Assembly (NCBI RefSeq): GCF_003675325.1
Contig: NZ_CP033073.1
Location: 7,440,001-7,504,000, forward strand
DNA: 64,000 bases
Source of the DNA: Streptomyces dangxiongensis
GTDB lineage: Bacteria; Actinomycetota; Actinomycetes; Streptomycetales; Streptomycetaceae
Direction: 5' to 3'
Positions 33,357-42,190 of this stretch are shown here, piece after piece. The notes beneath the pieces were generated by a model. That model was not told the DNA's origin, made no database searches, and was given only the letters and a program-made list of their open reading frames with translations. The first letter of the stretch is position 1. Each line of letters opens with the position of its first letter. A program made the translations under genes and the position numbers.

Positions 33357-35873
33357 GTGAACGCTGCCGAACCGCCCACCGGGCCGGACCTGCCGGCCGG
33401 CGTGCCCTCCCCGCAGCCGGCCGCGGACGTCCCGGCCGTCGACGTGGTGCTGCCGGGCTTCCCGGCCGCGGACCTCCCGGCCGTCGACTTCGTGCTGCCG
33501 GGCTTCCCGGCCGCCGACCTGCCCGCCACCTCTCCGGTCGGCCGGCTCGCCGCCACCGTGGAGCGGCTGCGCCGGGAGGTACGGGCGGCGCAGGCCGAGG
33601 CCGAGGGCCGGGCGCTCGTCGAACTCGCCAAGGGCATCCTGGTCGAGCGCCTCGGCTGCGGCCCGGCGCAGGCCGCCCGCCAGCTCAGCGAACTCACCGA
33701 GCAGGCGCAGATGACCCCGCTGGAGTTCGCGGTGGAGGTCATCAACCAGGCCGCCCGGGACCGCGTCTCGGAGGTCACCGAGGCGTTCCTGTCGGCCGCG
33801 ACCGACCCGGCCGGACCCGTCGAGGGGTCCGCCGCCGTACGCCTGCGCGCCGCCGAGAGCGGTGTCCTGGCCGCCGACGACACCCAGGCGATGGCCGACT
33901 CGCTGCTCGACCACGCCCTGCGCCCGCTGGGCGCGGTCGCCGTCGCCATCTGGGCGGCCGGCTCGGACGGCTCCCTCTCCCTCGCGGGCAGCGCCGGCTT
34001 CCCGCCGGGCGAGGCGGCCCGCTGGCGCTACGTCCCGCCCGACGTGGCCACCGTGGCCCGGCGTGGCCTGAACCAGCCCGACGGGCAGTGGCTGCCCTCG
34101 CTCGCCGACTCCGGGCTGCCCACCATCGGCCGGCGGGAGTACGCCGACGGCGCCCGGATCGCCCTGCCCGCCGGCGCGGGCGGCCGGATCTACGGCGTCC
34201 TGGAGATCGCCTGGCCCAAGCCCGAGAGCCCGCTGCCGCGCCCGGTCGTCCGGCAGGTGGAGGCCCTCGCCGAGCTGTGCGCGCACTCCCTGGAGACCAC
34301 GGCCCCGCAGCCCGGCACCGAGCAGGAGCCCCGGCTGCTGCCCGACGTGGTCGAACTGACGGACCTGGCGGACGGTCTGCACGACCCGGCCCTGGTGCTG
34401 GTGCCGCACCTGGACGACGCCGGTCAGCTCGTCGACTTCCGCATCCAGCACGTCAACAGCCGCTTCCTCGACCCGGCGGGCCGGCCCCGGGCCGTCGTGA
34501 GCGGCGCCCTGCTGCTGGAGGCCTACCCGATGGCCGCCGGCGCCAGTGAGCTGTTCCAGCGGGTGGAGCGGGTCTACGCCACCGGCGAACCGTTCCGCGC
34601 CCACCGGATGCGGCTGACCGCGCTGGTCGACGAGGTGCCGCTGTCCGCCGTCGCCGACATCAGCATCAGCCGGCACGGTTCCAGCGTGCTGCTGATCTGG
34701 CGCATCGAGGACGAGGCGGCACGCCTGGCCAGCCTGCTCCAGCACGCGCAGCGGCTCGGCCGGATCGGCGGCTTCGAGGAGAACCTGCTCACCGGCGAGA
34801 TCACCTGGAACGACCAGTTGTTCAGCCTGTACGGCCGCCCGAGCACCAGCCTCCCGGTCGCCCTCCAGGACCTGCCGGCCCACGCCCACCCGGACGACGC
34901 GGTCACCCTCGGCCGTTTCCTGCGCACCGTGCTGCACCACCGCAGGCCCGCCTCGGCCGCCTTCCGGCTGCTGCGCCCGGACGGCGTGACCCGGCACATG
35001 CGCGTGGTCGCCGAGCCCGTCCTCGACACCGACGGCCAGCTCTTCGTCGTCCGGGGCGCCTACCAGGACATCTCCGCCCAGCACTGGACGGAGGTCGCGC
35101 TCGCCGCCACCCGCGACCAGCTTGCCCACACCGAGCAGCAGGCCGTGGAGCGCAACCGGCTGACCCTCCAGCTCCAGCACGCCATCATGCCCCCGACGCA
35201 GGCCCCGCTCCGGGTGCCCGGCCTCCAGGTGGCGGTGCGCTACCGGCCCGCCGAGACCGAGAACCTGGTCGGCGGCGACTGGTACGACGCCGTCGCCCTG
35301 CCCTCCGGACTGATCCTGCTGTGCGTCGGCGATGTCGCCGGACACGGCATCGAGGCGGCGACCAGCATGGTCGTCCTGCGCAACGCGCTGCGCGGCCTCG
35401 CCGTGACCGGCGCCGGCCCGGCGCAGCTGCTTTCGTGGCTGAACATCGTCGCCCACCATCTGACGGGAGCGGTCACCGCGACCGCCGTCTGCGGCCTGTA
35501 CGACGGTGAGCGGCGCACCCTGCGCTGGGCCCGGGCGGGCCATCTGCCGCCGGTCCTGGTGCGGGAGACCGGGGGGACCGGCGGGCCGGAGGCGACCGCG
35601 CTGCCCCCGGTCAGGGGACTGCTGCTGGGTGCCGTACCGGAGGCGGGCTACGACGAGGAGGAACTCCAGCTAGCCGTGGGGGACACCCTGCTGATGTACA
35701 CCGACGGCCTGATCGAACGCCGGGACCGCTCGGTGGAGGAGTCCCTGGCCCATCTGCTGGACACGGCGGGCGCGGTCTCCACCACCCTCGACCAGCAGCT
35801 TGACCGGCTGCTCACCTACAGCAGGTCGGACACCGACGACGACACCTGCATCATCGGCATAAGGGTGGCCTGA
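33357..35873 (+). CDS. ANTAR-GAF-PAS-PAS-PP2C regulatory phosphatase
   Basis: An 838-residue cytoplasmic protein. After a repetitive Pro/Ala linker (two 15-residue copies of VDxVLPGFPAADLPA) come an ANTAR-like helical domain (RALVELAKGILVERLGCGPAQAARQL, about 75-140), GAF (about 170-320), PAS (about 335-440), PAS (GGFEENLLTGEITWNDQLFSLYG, about 470-585) and SpoIIE phosphatase (VGGDWYDAVALPSG, GDVAGHGIEAATSM, YTDGLIERRD). ANTAR binds RNA antiterminator hairpins; PP2C acts on anti-sigma antagonists. Having both in one protein suggests two outputs. GTG 33357 follows GAGGAG; an ATG at 33267 would overlap the kinase gene by 41 bases. Either way it is probably in one operon with the kinase. Confidence 0.9.
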   Translation: MNAAEPPTGPDLPAGVPSPQPAADVPAVDVVLPGFPAADLPAVDFVLPGFPAADLPATSPVGRLAATVERLRREVRAAQAEAEGRALVELAKGILVERLGCGPAQAARQLSELTEQAQMTPLEFAVEVINQAARDRVSEVTEAFLSAATDPAGPVEGSAAVRLRAAESGVLAADDTQAMADSLLDHALRPLGAVAVAIWAAGSDGSLSLAGSAGFPPGEAARWRYVPPDVATVARRGLNQPDGQWLPSLADSGLPTIGRREYADGARIALPAGAGGRIYGVLEIAWPKPESPLPRPVVRQVEALAELCAHSLETTAPQPGTEQEPRLLPDVVELTDLADGLHDPALVLVPHLDDAGQLVDFRIQHVNSRFLDPAGRPRAVVSGALLLEAYPMAAGASELFQRVERVYATGEPFRAHRMRLTALVDEVPLSAVADISISRHGSSVLLIWRIEDEAARLASLLQHAQRLGRIGGFEENLLTGEITWNDQLFSLYGRPSTSLPVALQDLPAHAHPDDAVTLGRFLRTVLHHRRPASAAFRLLRPDGVTRHMRVVAEPVLDTDGQLFVVRGAYQDISAQHWTEVALAATRDQLAHTEQQAVERNRLTLQLQHAIMPPTQAPLRVPGLQVAVRYRPAETENLVGGDWYDAVALPSGLILLCVGDVAGHGIEAATSMVVLRNALRGLAVTGAGPAQLLSWLNIVAHHLTGAVTATAVCGLYDGERRTLRWARAGHLPPVLVRETGGTGGPEATALPPVRGLLLGAVPEAGYDEEELQLAVGDTLLMYTDGLIERRDRSVEESLAHLLDTAGAVSTTLDQQLDRLLTYSRSDTDDDTCIIGIRVA
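33438..33527 (+). repeat. 45-bp tandem repeat in PP2C gene linker
   Basis: Two nearly identical 45-base units start at 33438 and 33483 (GTCGAC...CTGCCGGGCTTCCCGGCC). A partial third precedes them. They encode a Pro/Ala linker. Confidence 0.75.
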
Positions 35874-35902
35874 CCGGGCCCCGTCCGCGCGGCGGGTTCC
35901 GT

Positions 35903-36193
35903 TCAGCCGGCTTCCGCCGCGAGGAGCGGCACGGTCGCGCTGATCCGCTTGCCCCGCGGCAGCCAGGTCACGTCCAGGCCGCGGGAGACCGTCGCCACCA
36001 GGTGCAGCCCGTGGCCGCCGACCCGCCGGGGATCGACAGGGCGCCGCCGCGGCGGGTTCCGGGAGGTGTCCGTGACGGACACGCGCAGCGCGCCGGCCGG
36101 CAGCTCCAGACGCAGGGCGCAGGGGCCGGGCGCGTGCCTGGCCGCGTTGGTGACCAGTTCGCTGACGACGTTGCCCTTTCCCTCCGGGGTGAG
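35903..36193 (-). pseudogene. RsbW-like HATPase (anti-sigma kinase type), N-terminally lost
   Basis: Read on the minus strand, this frame gives LTPEGKGNVVSELVTNAARH, then LRVSVTDTSRNPP, RRVGGHGLHLVATVSRG and VTWLPRGKRISATVPLL, ending TGA at 35903. These are the N-box, G1 and G2 blocks of a Streptomyces RsbW-like ATPase. An in-frame TAG at 36239-36241 blocks the frame upstream, and no ATG, GTG or TTG lies between it and the N-box. About 40-50 N-terminal residues of the fold are missing. The gene is therefore judged a remnant. Its position beside two stress-response regulators is consistent with a former anti-sigma partner. A frameshift further upstream is possible but could not be placed. Confidence 0.7.
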
Positions 36194-36363
36194 GGGCCCT
36201 TCCTGTGCACAGCGGGGTGGCCGTCCGCCCCTGCCCGGCTACCCACTCGGCCGCGGGTCGAGGGACGTTCCCGGGGAATCCACCGGATGCACACGAATGG
36301 CTCGCCAGGGCGGAGCGGCGGGCAGCGGCGGCCGGGGGCGTGACCGGGCCGGTGTACGCGACA

Positions 36364-36414
36364 GCGGAACGGGTCCGGGCATCCGCTTGCGCTGGATGTC
36401 CGGACCCGTTCCGC
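36364..36414. terminator. Very strong hairpin terminator after csbD-like gene
   Basis: Two 21-base arms (36364-36384, 36394-36414) pair with a single G-T wobble around the 9-base loop GCTTGCGCT. It lies 20 bases beyond the CsbD stop codon. Confidence 0.75.
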
Positions 36415-36433
36415 AGATAACTCGGCGCGCGCC

Positions 36434-36607
36434 TCAGTGCTTGAAGACGTCCTTCGCCTTCTCCTTCGCCTGCCGGGCGTCTCCGGCTGCGCCTTCCATG
36501 CGGCCCTCGGCCTCCAGGCGCTCGTTGCCCACGGCGCGCCCCGCGGTCTCCTTGAGCTTGCCCTTGGCCTGCTCCGCCTTGCCCTTGGCCTTCTTGTCAC
36601 CGGCCAT
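36434..36607 (-). CDS. CsbD-family stress protein
   Basis: A 57-residue, lysine-rich helical protein: MAGDKKAKGKAEQAKGKLKE, then TAGRAVGNERLEAEGRMEG and KAKDVFKH. The KGKxxEAxGxxxGNxxLxxEGxxxxxxG pattern is the CsbD signature. In Bacillus csbD is controlled by the general-stress sigma factor SigB; the molecular function is unknown. The neighbourhood (hybrid kinase, PP2C, RsbW-like remnant) fits such a regulon. The start ATG at 36607 has only a weak ribosome-binding site. A strong hairpin follows the stop. Confidence 0.88.
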   Translation of the reverse strand: MAGDKKAKGKAEQAKGKLKETAGRAVGNERLEAEGRMEGAAGDARQAKEKAKDVFKH

Positions 36608-36715
36608 CGCGTGTCACATCCCAACGTCGACGGGTCTGTGGTCGGTATTCGGATTACCGCTGTGCCCGCGCCCAAACCAGGGGTCCGCCGCCTTCGCCCG
36701 GACGCCGTCGCGGGT

Positions 36716-37336
36716 TCAGCGCTCGTGCCGCCGCCGCAGGAGGTGCCGTACGGCGAACCCCGCGACGACGACCGCGGCGGCCACGAGGACGTAGAGCTGG
36801 TAGCGCCTGATCTCGTCGTACACCGCCGTGATGTGGCTGCCGGCCAGGTACGCCAGCGTCGTCCACAGGCCGACCCACAGCGCCGCGCCGAGGGCGTTGA
36901 AGGCGAGGAAGCGGCGCCAGTGCATGCCGGTCGTGCCGGCGATGATGCCGTTGGCCTGGCGCAGGCCCTCGACGAACCGGGCCACGGTCACGATCCTGCC
37001 GCCGTGCCGCTGGAAGAACTGCTCGGCGGCCTCGAACCGTTTCGGCGTCAGCAGGACGTACCGGCCCCACCGGTGCACGAAGGGCCGCCCGCCGGTCCGG
37101 CCGATCAGATAGCCGAGGTTGTCGCCGGCGACGGCCGCGACGAACGCGACGGCCGCCACGGCCACGACGTCCAGCCGGCCCGTGCCCGCGTAGACCCCCG
37201 CCGCGAGGAGGATCGTCTCGCCGGGCGCGGGGACCCCGAAGTCCTCGACGAGGACCACGGCCCCCACGGCCCAGTAGCCGTAGTGGCCGAGCAGCGGTTC
37301 CAGATGGGCCAGCGGTCCCGGAAGGGGTGGGGACAT
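36716..37336 (-). CDS. DedA-family membrane protein
   Basis: A 206-residue inner-membrane protein of the DedA/SNARE-associated family. The signature block is VVLVEDFGVPAPGETILLAAGVYAG, followed by GDNLGYLIGRTGGR, then FQRHGGRIVTVARFVEGLR, with terminal hydrophobic helices. DedA proteins are thought to act as lipid (undecaprenyl phosphate or phospholipid) flippases needed for envelope integrity. The start at 37336 is favoured because a small upstream gene stops only 4 bases before it, suggesting coupling; the in-frame start at 37423 would run antisense through that gene. Confidence 0.9.
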   Translation of the reverse strand: MSPPLPGPLAHLEPLLGHYGYWAVGAVVLVEDFGVPAPGETILLAAGVYAGTGRLDVVAVAAVAFVAAVAGDNLGYLIGRTGGRPFVHRWGRYVLLTPKRFEAAEQFFQRHGGRIVTVARFVEGLRQANGIIAGTTGMHWRRFLAFNALGAALWVGLWTTLAYLAGSHITAVYDEIRRYQLYVLVAAAVVVAGFAVRHLLRRRHER

Positions 37337-37340
37337 GCCC

Positions 37341-37523
37341 TCACGGTACGTCGGTGCGAGCAGGCGGTCGGCAGCGGGGGTGGGGCGGCTGGGACCCGGT
37401 GGCGGTGATGTCCTCGTCGTCACCGTTGCCGGGCTGGCACGCGTGGCACAGCTCGTGGTCGCCGTCGCGGGTGACGAGGGTCCCCCAGCCGAGGCACTGC
37501 TCGCAGTCGCGGGCGCGGGTCAC
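37341..37523 (-). CDS. Small putative zinc-ribbon protein
   Basis: A 60-residue protein (GTG start). It reads TRARDCEQCLGWGTLVTRDG then HELCHACQPGNGDDED. Two CxxC pairs 16-19 residues apart form a likely zinc-binding knuckle, a pattern seen in small Streptomyces proteins. The TGA stop is followed four bases later by the dedA-like ATG, so co-translation is likely. The true start is uncertain because the upstream DNA is occupied on the other strand by a transporter remnant; the original N-terminus may have been altered at that junction. Confidence 0.5.
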   Translation of the reverse strand: MTRARDCEQCLGWGTLVTRDGDHELCHACQPGNGDDEDITATGSQPPHPRCRPPARTDVP

Positions 37524-37557
37524 GTCGGGGTGGGGAGGCAGCAGTGGGCTGGCCTGC

Positions 37558-37908
37558 TTCGCCGCACCCAGCGCGGCCACCCTGCCCGCCCTGTTCCCGA
37601 CCGCCGTCCGCTACGCGGCCATGGGCATCGGCTTCAACATCGCCGTGGCCGCCTTCGGCGGCACCACCCCCCTGGTCACGACCGCCCTCGTCGACCTCAC
37701 CGGCGACGACCTGATGCCCGCCTACTATCTGGTGCTGGCGGGTGCCATCGGCCTGCTCACCGTGCGCCTCCTGCCCGAGAGCGCCCAGGTCCCGCTCAAG
37801 GGCTCGCAGCCGATGGTCGGTTCGCGGGAGGAGATGCGCGACCTCATCAGCACCTCGCAGGAGCTGTACGCCTACGCCGAGGAACGGGACGCGGCGCGGC
37901 ACGGCTGA
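37558..37908 (+). pseudogene. MHS-type MFS osmolyte transporter, C-terminal remnant
   Basis: The frame encodes LPALFPTAVRYAAMGIGFN, AFGGTTPLVTTALVDLTG, MPAYYLVLAGAIGLLTVRLL and a soluble tail EEMRDLISTSQELYAYAEER. This is the end of a metabolite:H+ symporter (glycine betaine/proline or related), helices 10-12 plus tail. The first nine helices are absent: upstream the frame turns into sequence belonging to the opposite-strand zinc-ribbon gene. There is no start or ribosome-binding site. It is best explained as a deletion remnant. The tail matches those of Streptomyces MHS transporters, so the family call is fairly secure. Confidence 0.75.
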
Positions 37909-37998
37909 CCCCGCGCGGGGGCCGGGGGGTGGGCCGCGAGGGTTGTCCGATCCTACGAACTTCGCCCGCACCGGGTTACCGGACCCCCCCGCCTTTGA

Positions 37999-38013
37999 TA
38001 GGAAACTTTCCTA
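37999..38013. promoter_or_regulatory. Palindromic operator upstream of chitosanase (CsnR-box-like)
   Basis: TAGGAAACTTTCCTA is a perfect palindrome around a central C, 58 bases before the chitosanase start. Similar GAAA-TTTC palindromes upstream of Streptomyces GH46 genes are reported to bind the ROK-family repressor CsnR, which is released by chitosan oligomers. The match to that site is from memory. Confidence 0.65.
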
Positions 38014-38070
38014 CCAGTGGGCGGTGCGGACCGAACCGCCCACGCCCACCCCCCACTTGGAGCCCCTGTG

Positions 38071-38907
38071 GTGCACGCACACCGTGAGCCGGCAGCCCCC
38101 GCCCGTCTCTCCCGCCGGACCGTCGTCGCCGCGTTCGGCGCCGTCGCCTCGGGCGCCCTGCTCGGAGTCTCCCGCGCGGGCACGGCCTCCGCCGCCGCGC
38201 CGGGCCTGGACGATCCGGCGAAGAAGGAGATCGCCATGAAGCTGGTGTCGAGCGCGGAGAACTCCTCGCTCGACTGGAAGGCCCAGTACAAGTACATCGA
38301 GGACATCGGCGACGGCCGCGGCTACACCGCCGGCATCGTCGGCTTCTGCTCCGGCACCGGCGACATGCTCGACCTAGTCCGGCTCCACACCGACCGCAAG
38401 CCCGGCAACGTCCTCGCGAAGTACCTGCCCGCCCTGCGCCGGGTCGACGGCACCGACTCGCACGACGGCCTCGACCCGGACTTCCCCAAGGACTGGCGCA
38501 AGGCCGCCCAGGACACCGCCTTCCAGCAGGCCCAGAACGACGAACGCGACCGTGTCTACTTCGACCCGGCCGTCACCCAGGGCAGGACCGACGGTCTGCG
38601 CGCGCTGGGCCAGTTCCTCTACTACGACGCCCTCGTCATGCACGGCGACGGCGACGACCCGACCAGCTTCCGCAACATCCGCGAGCGTGCCCTGCGCACC
38701 GCCCAGCCGCCGGCCCGGGGCGGCAACGAGACCACGTACCTGAACGCCTTCCTGGACGCCCGCGTGTGGGCCATGAAGCAGGAGGAGGCACACAGTGACA
38801 CCAGCCGCGTCGACACCGCGCAACGGGTCTTCCTGCGCAAGGGAAACCTCGGCCTGAACACCCCGCTCGACTGGAAGGTGTACGGGGACAGCTACCACAT
38901 CGGCTGA
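38071..38907 (+). CDS. GH46 endo-chitosanase, Tat-secreted
   Basis: A 278-residue secreted enzyme hydrolysing beta-1,4 bonds in chitosan. The signal [21 protein letters not shown] is of Tat type. The mature domain starts [20 protein letters not shown], where the Glu is the general acid, and continues [20 protein letters not shown] with the catalytic Asp. GTGDMLDLV and [12 protein letters not shown] close the domain. Its length matches GH46. Two adjacent GTG codons (38068, 38071) follow GGAG; 38071 has the better spacing of 8. The palindrome upstream suggests repression relieved by chitosan oligomers. Confidence 0.93.
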   Translation: MHAHREPAAPARLSRRTVVAAFGAVASGALLGVSRAGTASAAAPGLDDPAKKEIAMKLVSSAENSSLDWKAQYKYIEDIGDGRGYTAGIVGFCSGTGDMLDLVRLHTDRKPGNVLAKYLPALRRVDGTDSHDGLDPDFPKDWRKAAQDTAFQQAQNDERDRVYFDPAVTQGRTDGLRALGQFLYYDALVMHGDGDDPTSFRNIRERALRTAQPPARGGNETTYLNAFLDARVWAMKQEEAHSDTSRVDTAQRVFLRKGNLGLNTPLDWKVYGDSYHIG

Positions 38908-39035
38908 CCCGCACGGCGTGCGGCCGGCCGGGCCCGGAGCGGCCCGGCCGGTGGGGCGCACATGCATGCCACGCCCCTGACGAGGAAAGATGGGCGGTGA
39001 GCGTACGACCCCCACCTATGCGGAGGAACGGACTC

Positions 39036-40676
39036 ATGCCGCACGAGCGCGCCGGCCGGCCGGCCGGTCCCGAGGACCTCGTCGACGTGGCCAGGCTGGT
39101 CACGGCGTACTACACGCTGCACCCCGACCCGGCCGACCCGGGACAGCGGGTGGCGTTCGGCACCTCGGGGCACCGTGGTTCGTCCCTGGCGGGTGCCTTC
39201 AACGAGGACCACATCGCCGCCACCAGTCAGGCCATCTGCGAGTACCGGGCGGCCCAGGGCACCGACGGGCCCCTCTTCCTGGGCGCCGACACCCACGCCC
39301 TGTCGGAACCCGCCAGGGCCACCGCGCTGGAGGTGTTCGCCGCCAACGACGTGACCGTGCTGATCGACAGCGCGGACGGCTACACGCCCACGCCCGCCGT
39401 CTCGCACGCGATCCTGACGCACAACCGGGGCCGCACCTCCGGCCTCGCCGACGGCGTCGTCGTCACCCCGTCGCACAACCCGCCCGCCGACGGCGGCTTC
39501 AAGTACAACCCGCCGAGCGGCGGCCCGGCGGCCTCCGACGCCACCTCCTGGATCCAGGACCGCGCCAACCAGATCATCACGGGCGGCCTGAAGGACGTAC
39601 GCCGGCTGCCGTACGACCGCGCGCTCGCCGCGGACACCACCCGGCGCTACGACTTCCTCGGCACCTACGTCGGCGACCTGCCCAGCGTGCTGGACCTGGA
39701 CGCCATCCGCGCGGCCGGCGTGCGCATCGGCGCCGACCCGCTCGGCGGCGCCTCCGTCGCCTACTGGGGCCGGATCGCCGAGCAGCACCGCATCGACCTG
39801 ACGGTGGTCAACCCGCACACCGATCCCGCCTGGCGCTTCATGACGCTGGACTGGGATGGCCAGATCCGCATGGACTGCTCCTCGCCGTACGCGATGGCGT
39901 CCCTCATCGAGCAGCGCGACCGCTTCCGGATCGCCACGGGCAACGACGCCGACGCCGACCGGCACGGCATCGTCACCCCGGACGCGGGCCTGATGAACCC
40001 CAACCACTACCTCGCGGTCGCCATCTCCTACCTCTACCGGCACCGCGAGCAGTGGCCGGCCGGCGCGGGCATCGGCAAGACCCTGGTCTCCTCCACGATG
40101 ATCGACCGGGTCGCCGCCGACCTCGGCCGTCAGCTTGTCGAGGTGCCGGTCGGGTTCAAGTGGTTCGTGGACGGACTGGCCAGCGGTGCCCTCGGGTTCG
40201 GCGGCGAGGAGTCGGCCGGCGCGTCCTTCCTGCGCCGGGACGGCTCGGTGTGGACCACCGACAAGGACGGCATCATCCTCGCGCTGCTCGCCTCCGAGAT
40301 CACGGCCGTCACCGACCGGACGCCCTCGGAGCACTACGCCGGGCTGACCGCCCGCTTCGGCGCACCCGCCTACGCCCGCATCGACGCGCCCGCGACCCGC
40401 GAACAGAAGGCGCTGCTGGGCAAGTTGTCCCCGGCCCAGGTCACCGCGGACACGCTGGCCGGCGAGACGGTCACCTCCGTCCTCACCGAGGCACCCGGCA
40501 ACGGCGCGGCCATCGGCGGCATCAAGGTCACCACCGACAACGCCTGGTTCGCGGCCCGGCCCTCGGGCACGGAGGACGTGTACAAGGTGTACGCCGAGTC
40601 CTTCCTCGGCGCCGCCCACCTCGCCCGGGTCCAGGAGGAGGCCCAGGCGGTGGTCCTGGGGGCGCTCGGCGGCTGA
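39036..40676 (+). CDS. pgm: Phosphoglucomutase (alpha-D-glucose-1,6-bisphosphate-dependent)
   Basis: A 546-residue enzyme interconverting glucose-1-P and glucose-6-P, the same length as E. coli Pgm. The phosphoserine loop is [11 protein letters not shown], the Mg loop [10 protein letters not shown], the sugar-binding loop GFGGEESAG and the phosphate-binding loop [24 protein letters not shown] near the N-terminus is typical. ATG 39036 follows GGAGG at proper spacing; an in-frame start at 38997 would add residues with no family match. Glucose-1-P is the precursor of nucleotide sugars, so it could supply the polysaccharide cluster 3 kb downstream. Convergent with the next gene over a terminator. 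Confidence 0.95.
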   Translation: MPHERAGRPAGPEDLVDVARLVTAYYTLHPDPADPGQRVAFGTSGHRGSSLAGAFNEDHIAATSQAICEYRAAQGTDGPLFLGADTHALSEPARATALEVFAANDVTVLIDSADGYTPTPAVSHAILTHNRGRTSGLADGVVVTPSHNPPADGGFKYNPPSGGPAASDATSWIQDRANQIITGGLKDVRRLPYDRALAADTTRRYDFLGTYVGDLPSVLDLDAIRAAGVRIGADPLGGASVAYWGRIAEQHRIDLTVVNPHTDPAWRFMTLDWDGQIRMDCSSPYAMASLIEQRDRFRIATGNDADADRHGIVTPDAGLMNPNHYLAVAISYLYRHREQWPAGAGIGKTLVSSTMIDRVAADLGRQLVEVPVGFKWFVDGLASGALGFGGEESAGASFLRRDGSVWTTDKDGIILALLASEITAVTDRTPSEHYAGLTARFGAPAYARIDAPATREQKALLGKLSPAQVTADTLAGETVTSVLTEAPGNGAAIGGIKVTTDNAWFAARPSGTEDVYKVYAESFLGAAHLARVQEEAQAVVLGALGG

Positions 40677-40686
40677 CACGGCCGTG

Positions 40687-40730
40687 GGGGCGGCCTCCGG
40701 CACGGTGCCAGATGTCACGGAGGCCGCCCC
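40687..40730. terminator. Bidirectional terminator between pgm and GDSL esterase
   Basis: A perfect 13-bp inverted repeat (40687-40699 and 40718-40730, arm GGGGCGGCCTCCG) with an 18-base loop, 11 bases after the pgm stop. Confidence 0.7.
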
Positions 40731-40791
40731 GGTGCGGTCCGCGGTGTGCGGGCCGCGGTCCCGGGGCGGGGTGCGGGAGGGCCGGTCCGGC

Positions 40792-41709
40792 TCAGTCGCG
40801 TCCGCGGCCCGCGTGCAGCCGGTCCAGCACCGCCTGCGCCATGGCCGCCTCGCCCTCGGCGTTGGGGTGGGCCGGAGCCGCGGGGGAGGCCGGCCGGAGC
40901 GGCTCTATCCAGCGGTCGGCGGGCGCCTTGCACATGTCGTGACCGACCGTCGCGCCGTAGGTGTCCACGTAGGCGGCCCGGTTGAGGCCGGCCACCAGGC
41001 GCAGCATCAGGTTCAGCCGCTTCTCGGTGTCCCGCAGGTAGGCGAAGTCCTTCCGGGCGAACGGGACCTGCGGGAAACAGCCGTTGCCGTCGTCGGGGAG
41101 CAGGTCGGGGTAGCCGACGACGACCACCCGGGCGTGCGGTGCGCGGGCGTGCACGGCCCGCAGCACCCGGTCGACCTTCGGCGCGGTGCGCACGACGGCG
41201 AGGGCCAGCTCATCGTGTCCGGACGCGTTGTACGCCCGCTCACAGGGGTTGCCGGCCGGGTCCTGGGCGGCGAGCCGGGCACAGGTGCCGATGATCGAGC
41301 CGAATCCGACGTCGTTGCCGCCGATCTGCAGCGTGACCAGGTCCGTGTGCCGGTCGAGCGCGTCCAGCTCAGGTCCGTTCGTGCCCTGCGCCTGCCACAT
41401 CTCGGCGGTGGTGGCGCCGGCGCAGCTCACGTCCGTGAACGCGGTCACCTCCGCCCGGGCCGCCACGAGCGAGGGGTAGTTGTGGTCGGAGCGCGCGCAG
41501 TCGGCGTCCACCTGCCGGGGAATCCCGGGACCCGAGGTGTAGGAGTCGCCGAGCGCGACGTAGGCGACCGCGCGGCCGTGGCCGCCGGGGTGCGCCGCGG
41601 CCGGTGTGGTGCCGGCCGCGAGCAGGGTGCATCCGGCCAGTGCCGCCCCCAGCACGGCGGTCCGCCGCCGGTCTGCCGCCCTGCCCGCCGGGCGCCTGTC
41701 GTGCGTCAT
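40792..41709 (-). CDS. Secreted SGNH/GDSL-family esterase or lipase
   Basis: A 305-residue exported hydrolase. The signal peptide is RRTAVLGAALAGCTLLAAG up to AAAHPGG. Block I is VALGDSYTSG with the nucleophile Ser, block III is GGNDVGFGS, and the catalytic Asp/His pair is near the C-terminus in HPNAEGEAAMA. Six cysteines in the mature part fit the three disulfides known in Streptomyces GDSL lipases. ATG 41709 follows GGGGGAGG. Substrates are probably short- to medium-chain esters. It is monocistronic. Confidence 0.92.
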   Translation of the reverse strand: MTHDRRPAGRAADRRRTAVLGAALAGCTLLAAGTTPAAAHPGGHGRAVAYVALGDSYTSGPGIPRQVDADCARSDHNYPSLVAARAEVTAFTDVSCAGATTAEMWQAQGTNGPELDALDRHTDLVTLQIGGNDVGFGSIIGTCARLAAQDPAGNPCERAYNASGHDELALAVVRTAPKVDRVLRAVHARAPHARVVVVGYPDLLPDDGNGCFPQVPFARKDFAYLRDTEKRLNLMLRLVAGLNRAAYVDTYGATVGHDMCKAPADRWIEPLRPASPAAPAHPNAEGEAAMAQAVLDRLHAGRGRD

Positions 41710-41932
41710 GCGTCCTCCCCCTGAACCGCTGTGTCGCGCGGGCGGCGGCACCTCAGGAGCGGCCCTCGCGCGTCGGACTGGGCATGTATACCGTCCGGTA
41801 GGTCTCGCGGACCAGAAGCGGGAGGCGACGAGTTCAGGGGGAGGGGGGCGCGCAACGGGCCCGGAGGTCCGGCCCGTTGCGCGGGGGCCGGCCACACCGG
41901 TGGCTTCGCCGTCGGCCGGTGTGCCGGTTCGG

Positions 41933-42190
41933 TCAGACCGCGGCCGCCGGTTCCGCCGGGCCCGCCAGCTCGAGCAGCGAGTCGTCCTCCGGGCGGGCCC
42001 CGGAGAGCCGGTGCCGGGCGGCGATGAGAGCCATGTCGACGTCCCGGGTGCCGGTGGCCACGCACAGCGTGTACGACACGTCCGCGAGCCGCTGCCGGGC
42101 CTCCGGGGTGCTCTCCTCGGCCCCGAGCAGCGTGAGGGCCTCGTACTGGGCGATGAGGTCCTGCAGTACCGCGGGGTGTGCCATCAGCAT
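41933..42190 (-). CDS. DUF5133 protein
   Basis: An 85-residue helical protein: MLMAHPAVLQDLIAQYEALT, a middle helix ARQRLADVSYTLCVATGTR, and DVDMALIAARHRL. The HPAVLxxLxxxYE start and YTLCVxTGTRD block are characteristic of the actinobacterial DUF5133 family, whose role is unknown. A good AGGAGG lies 7 bases before the ATG. No operon partner is adjacent. Members are often multi-copy in Streptomyces genomes. Confidence 0.85.
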   Translation of the reverse strand: MLMAHPAVLQDLIAQYEALTLLGAEESTPEARQRLADVSYTLCVATGTRDVDMALIAARHRLSGARPEDDSLLELAGPAEPAAAV

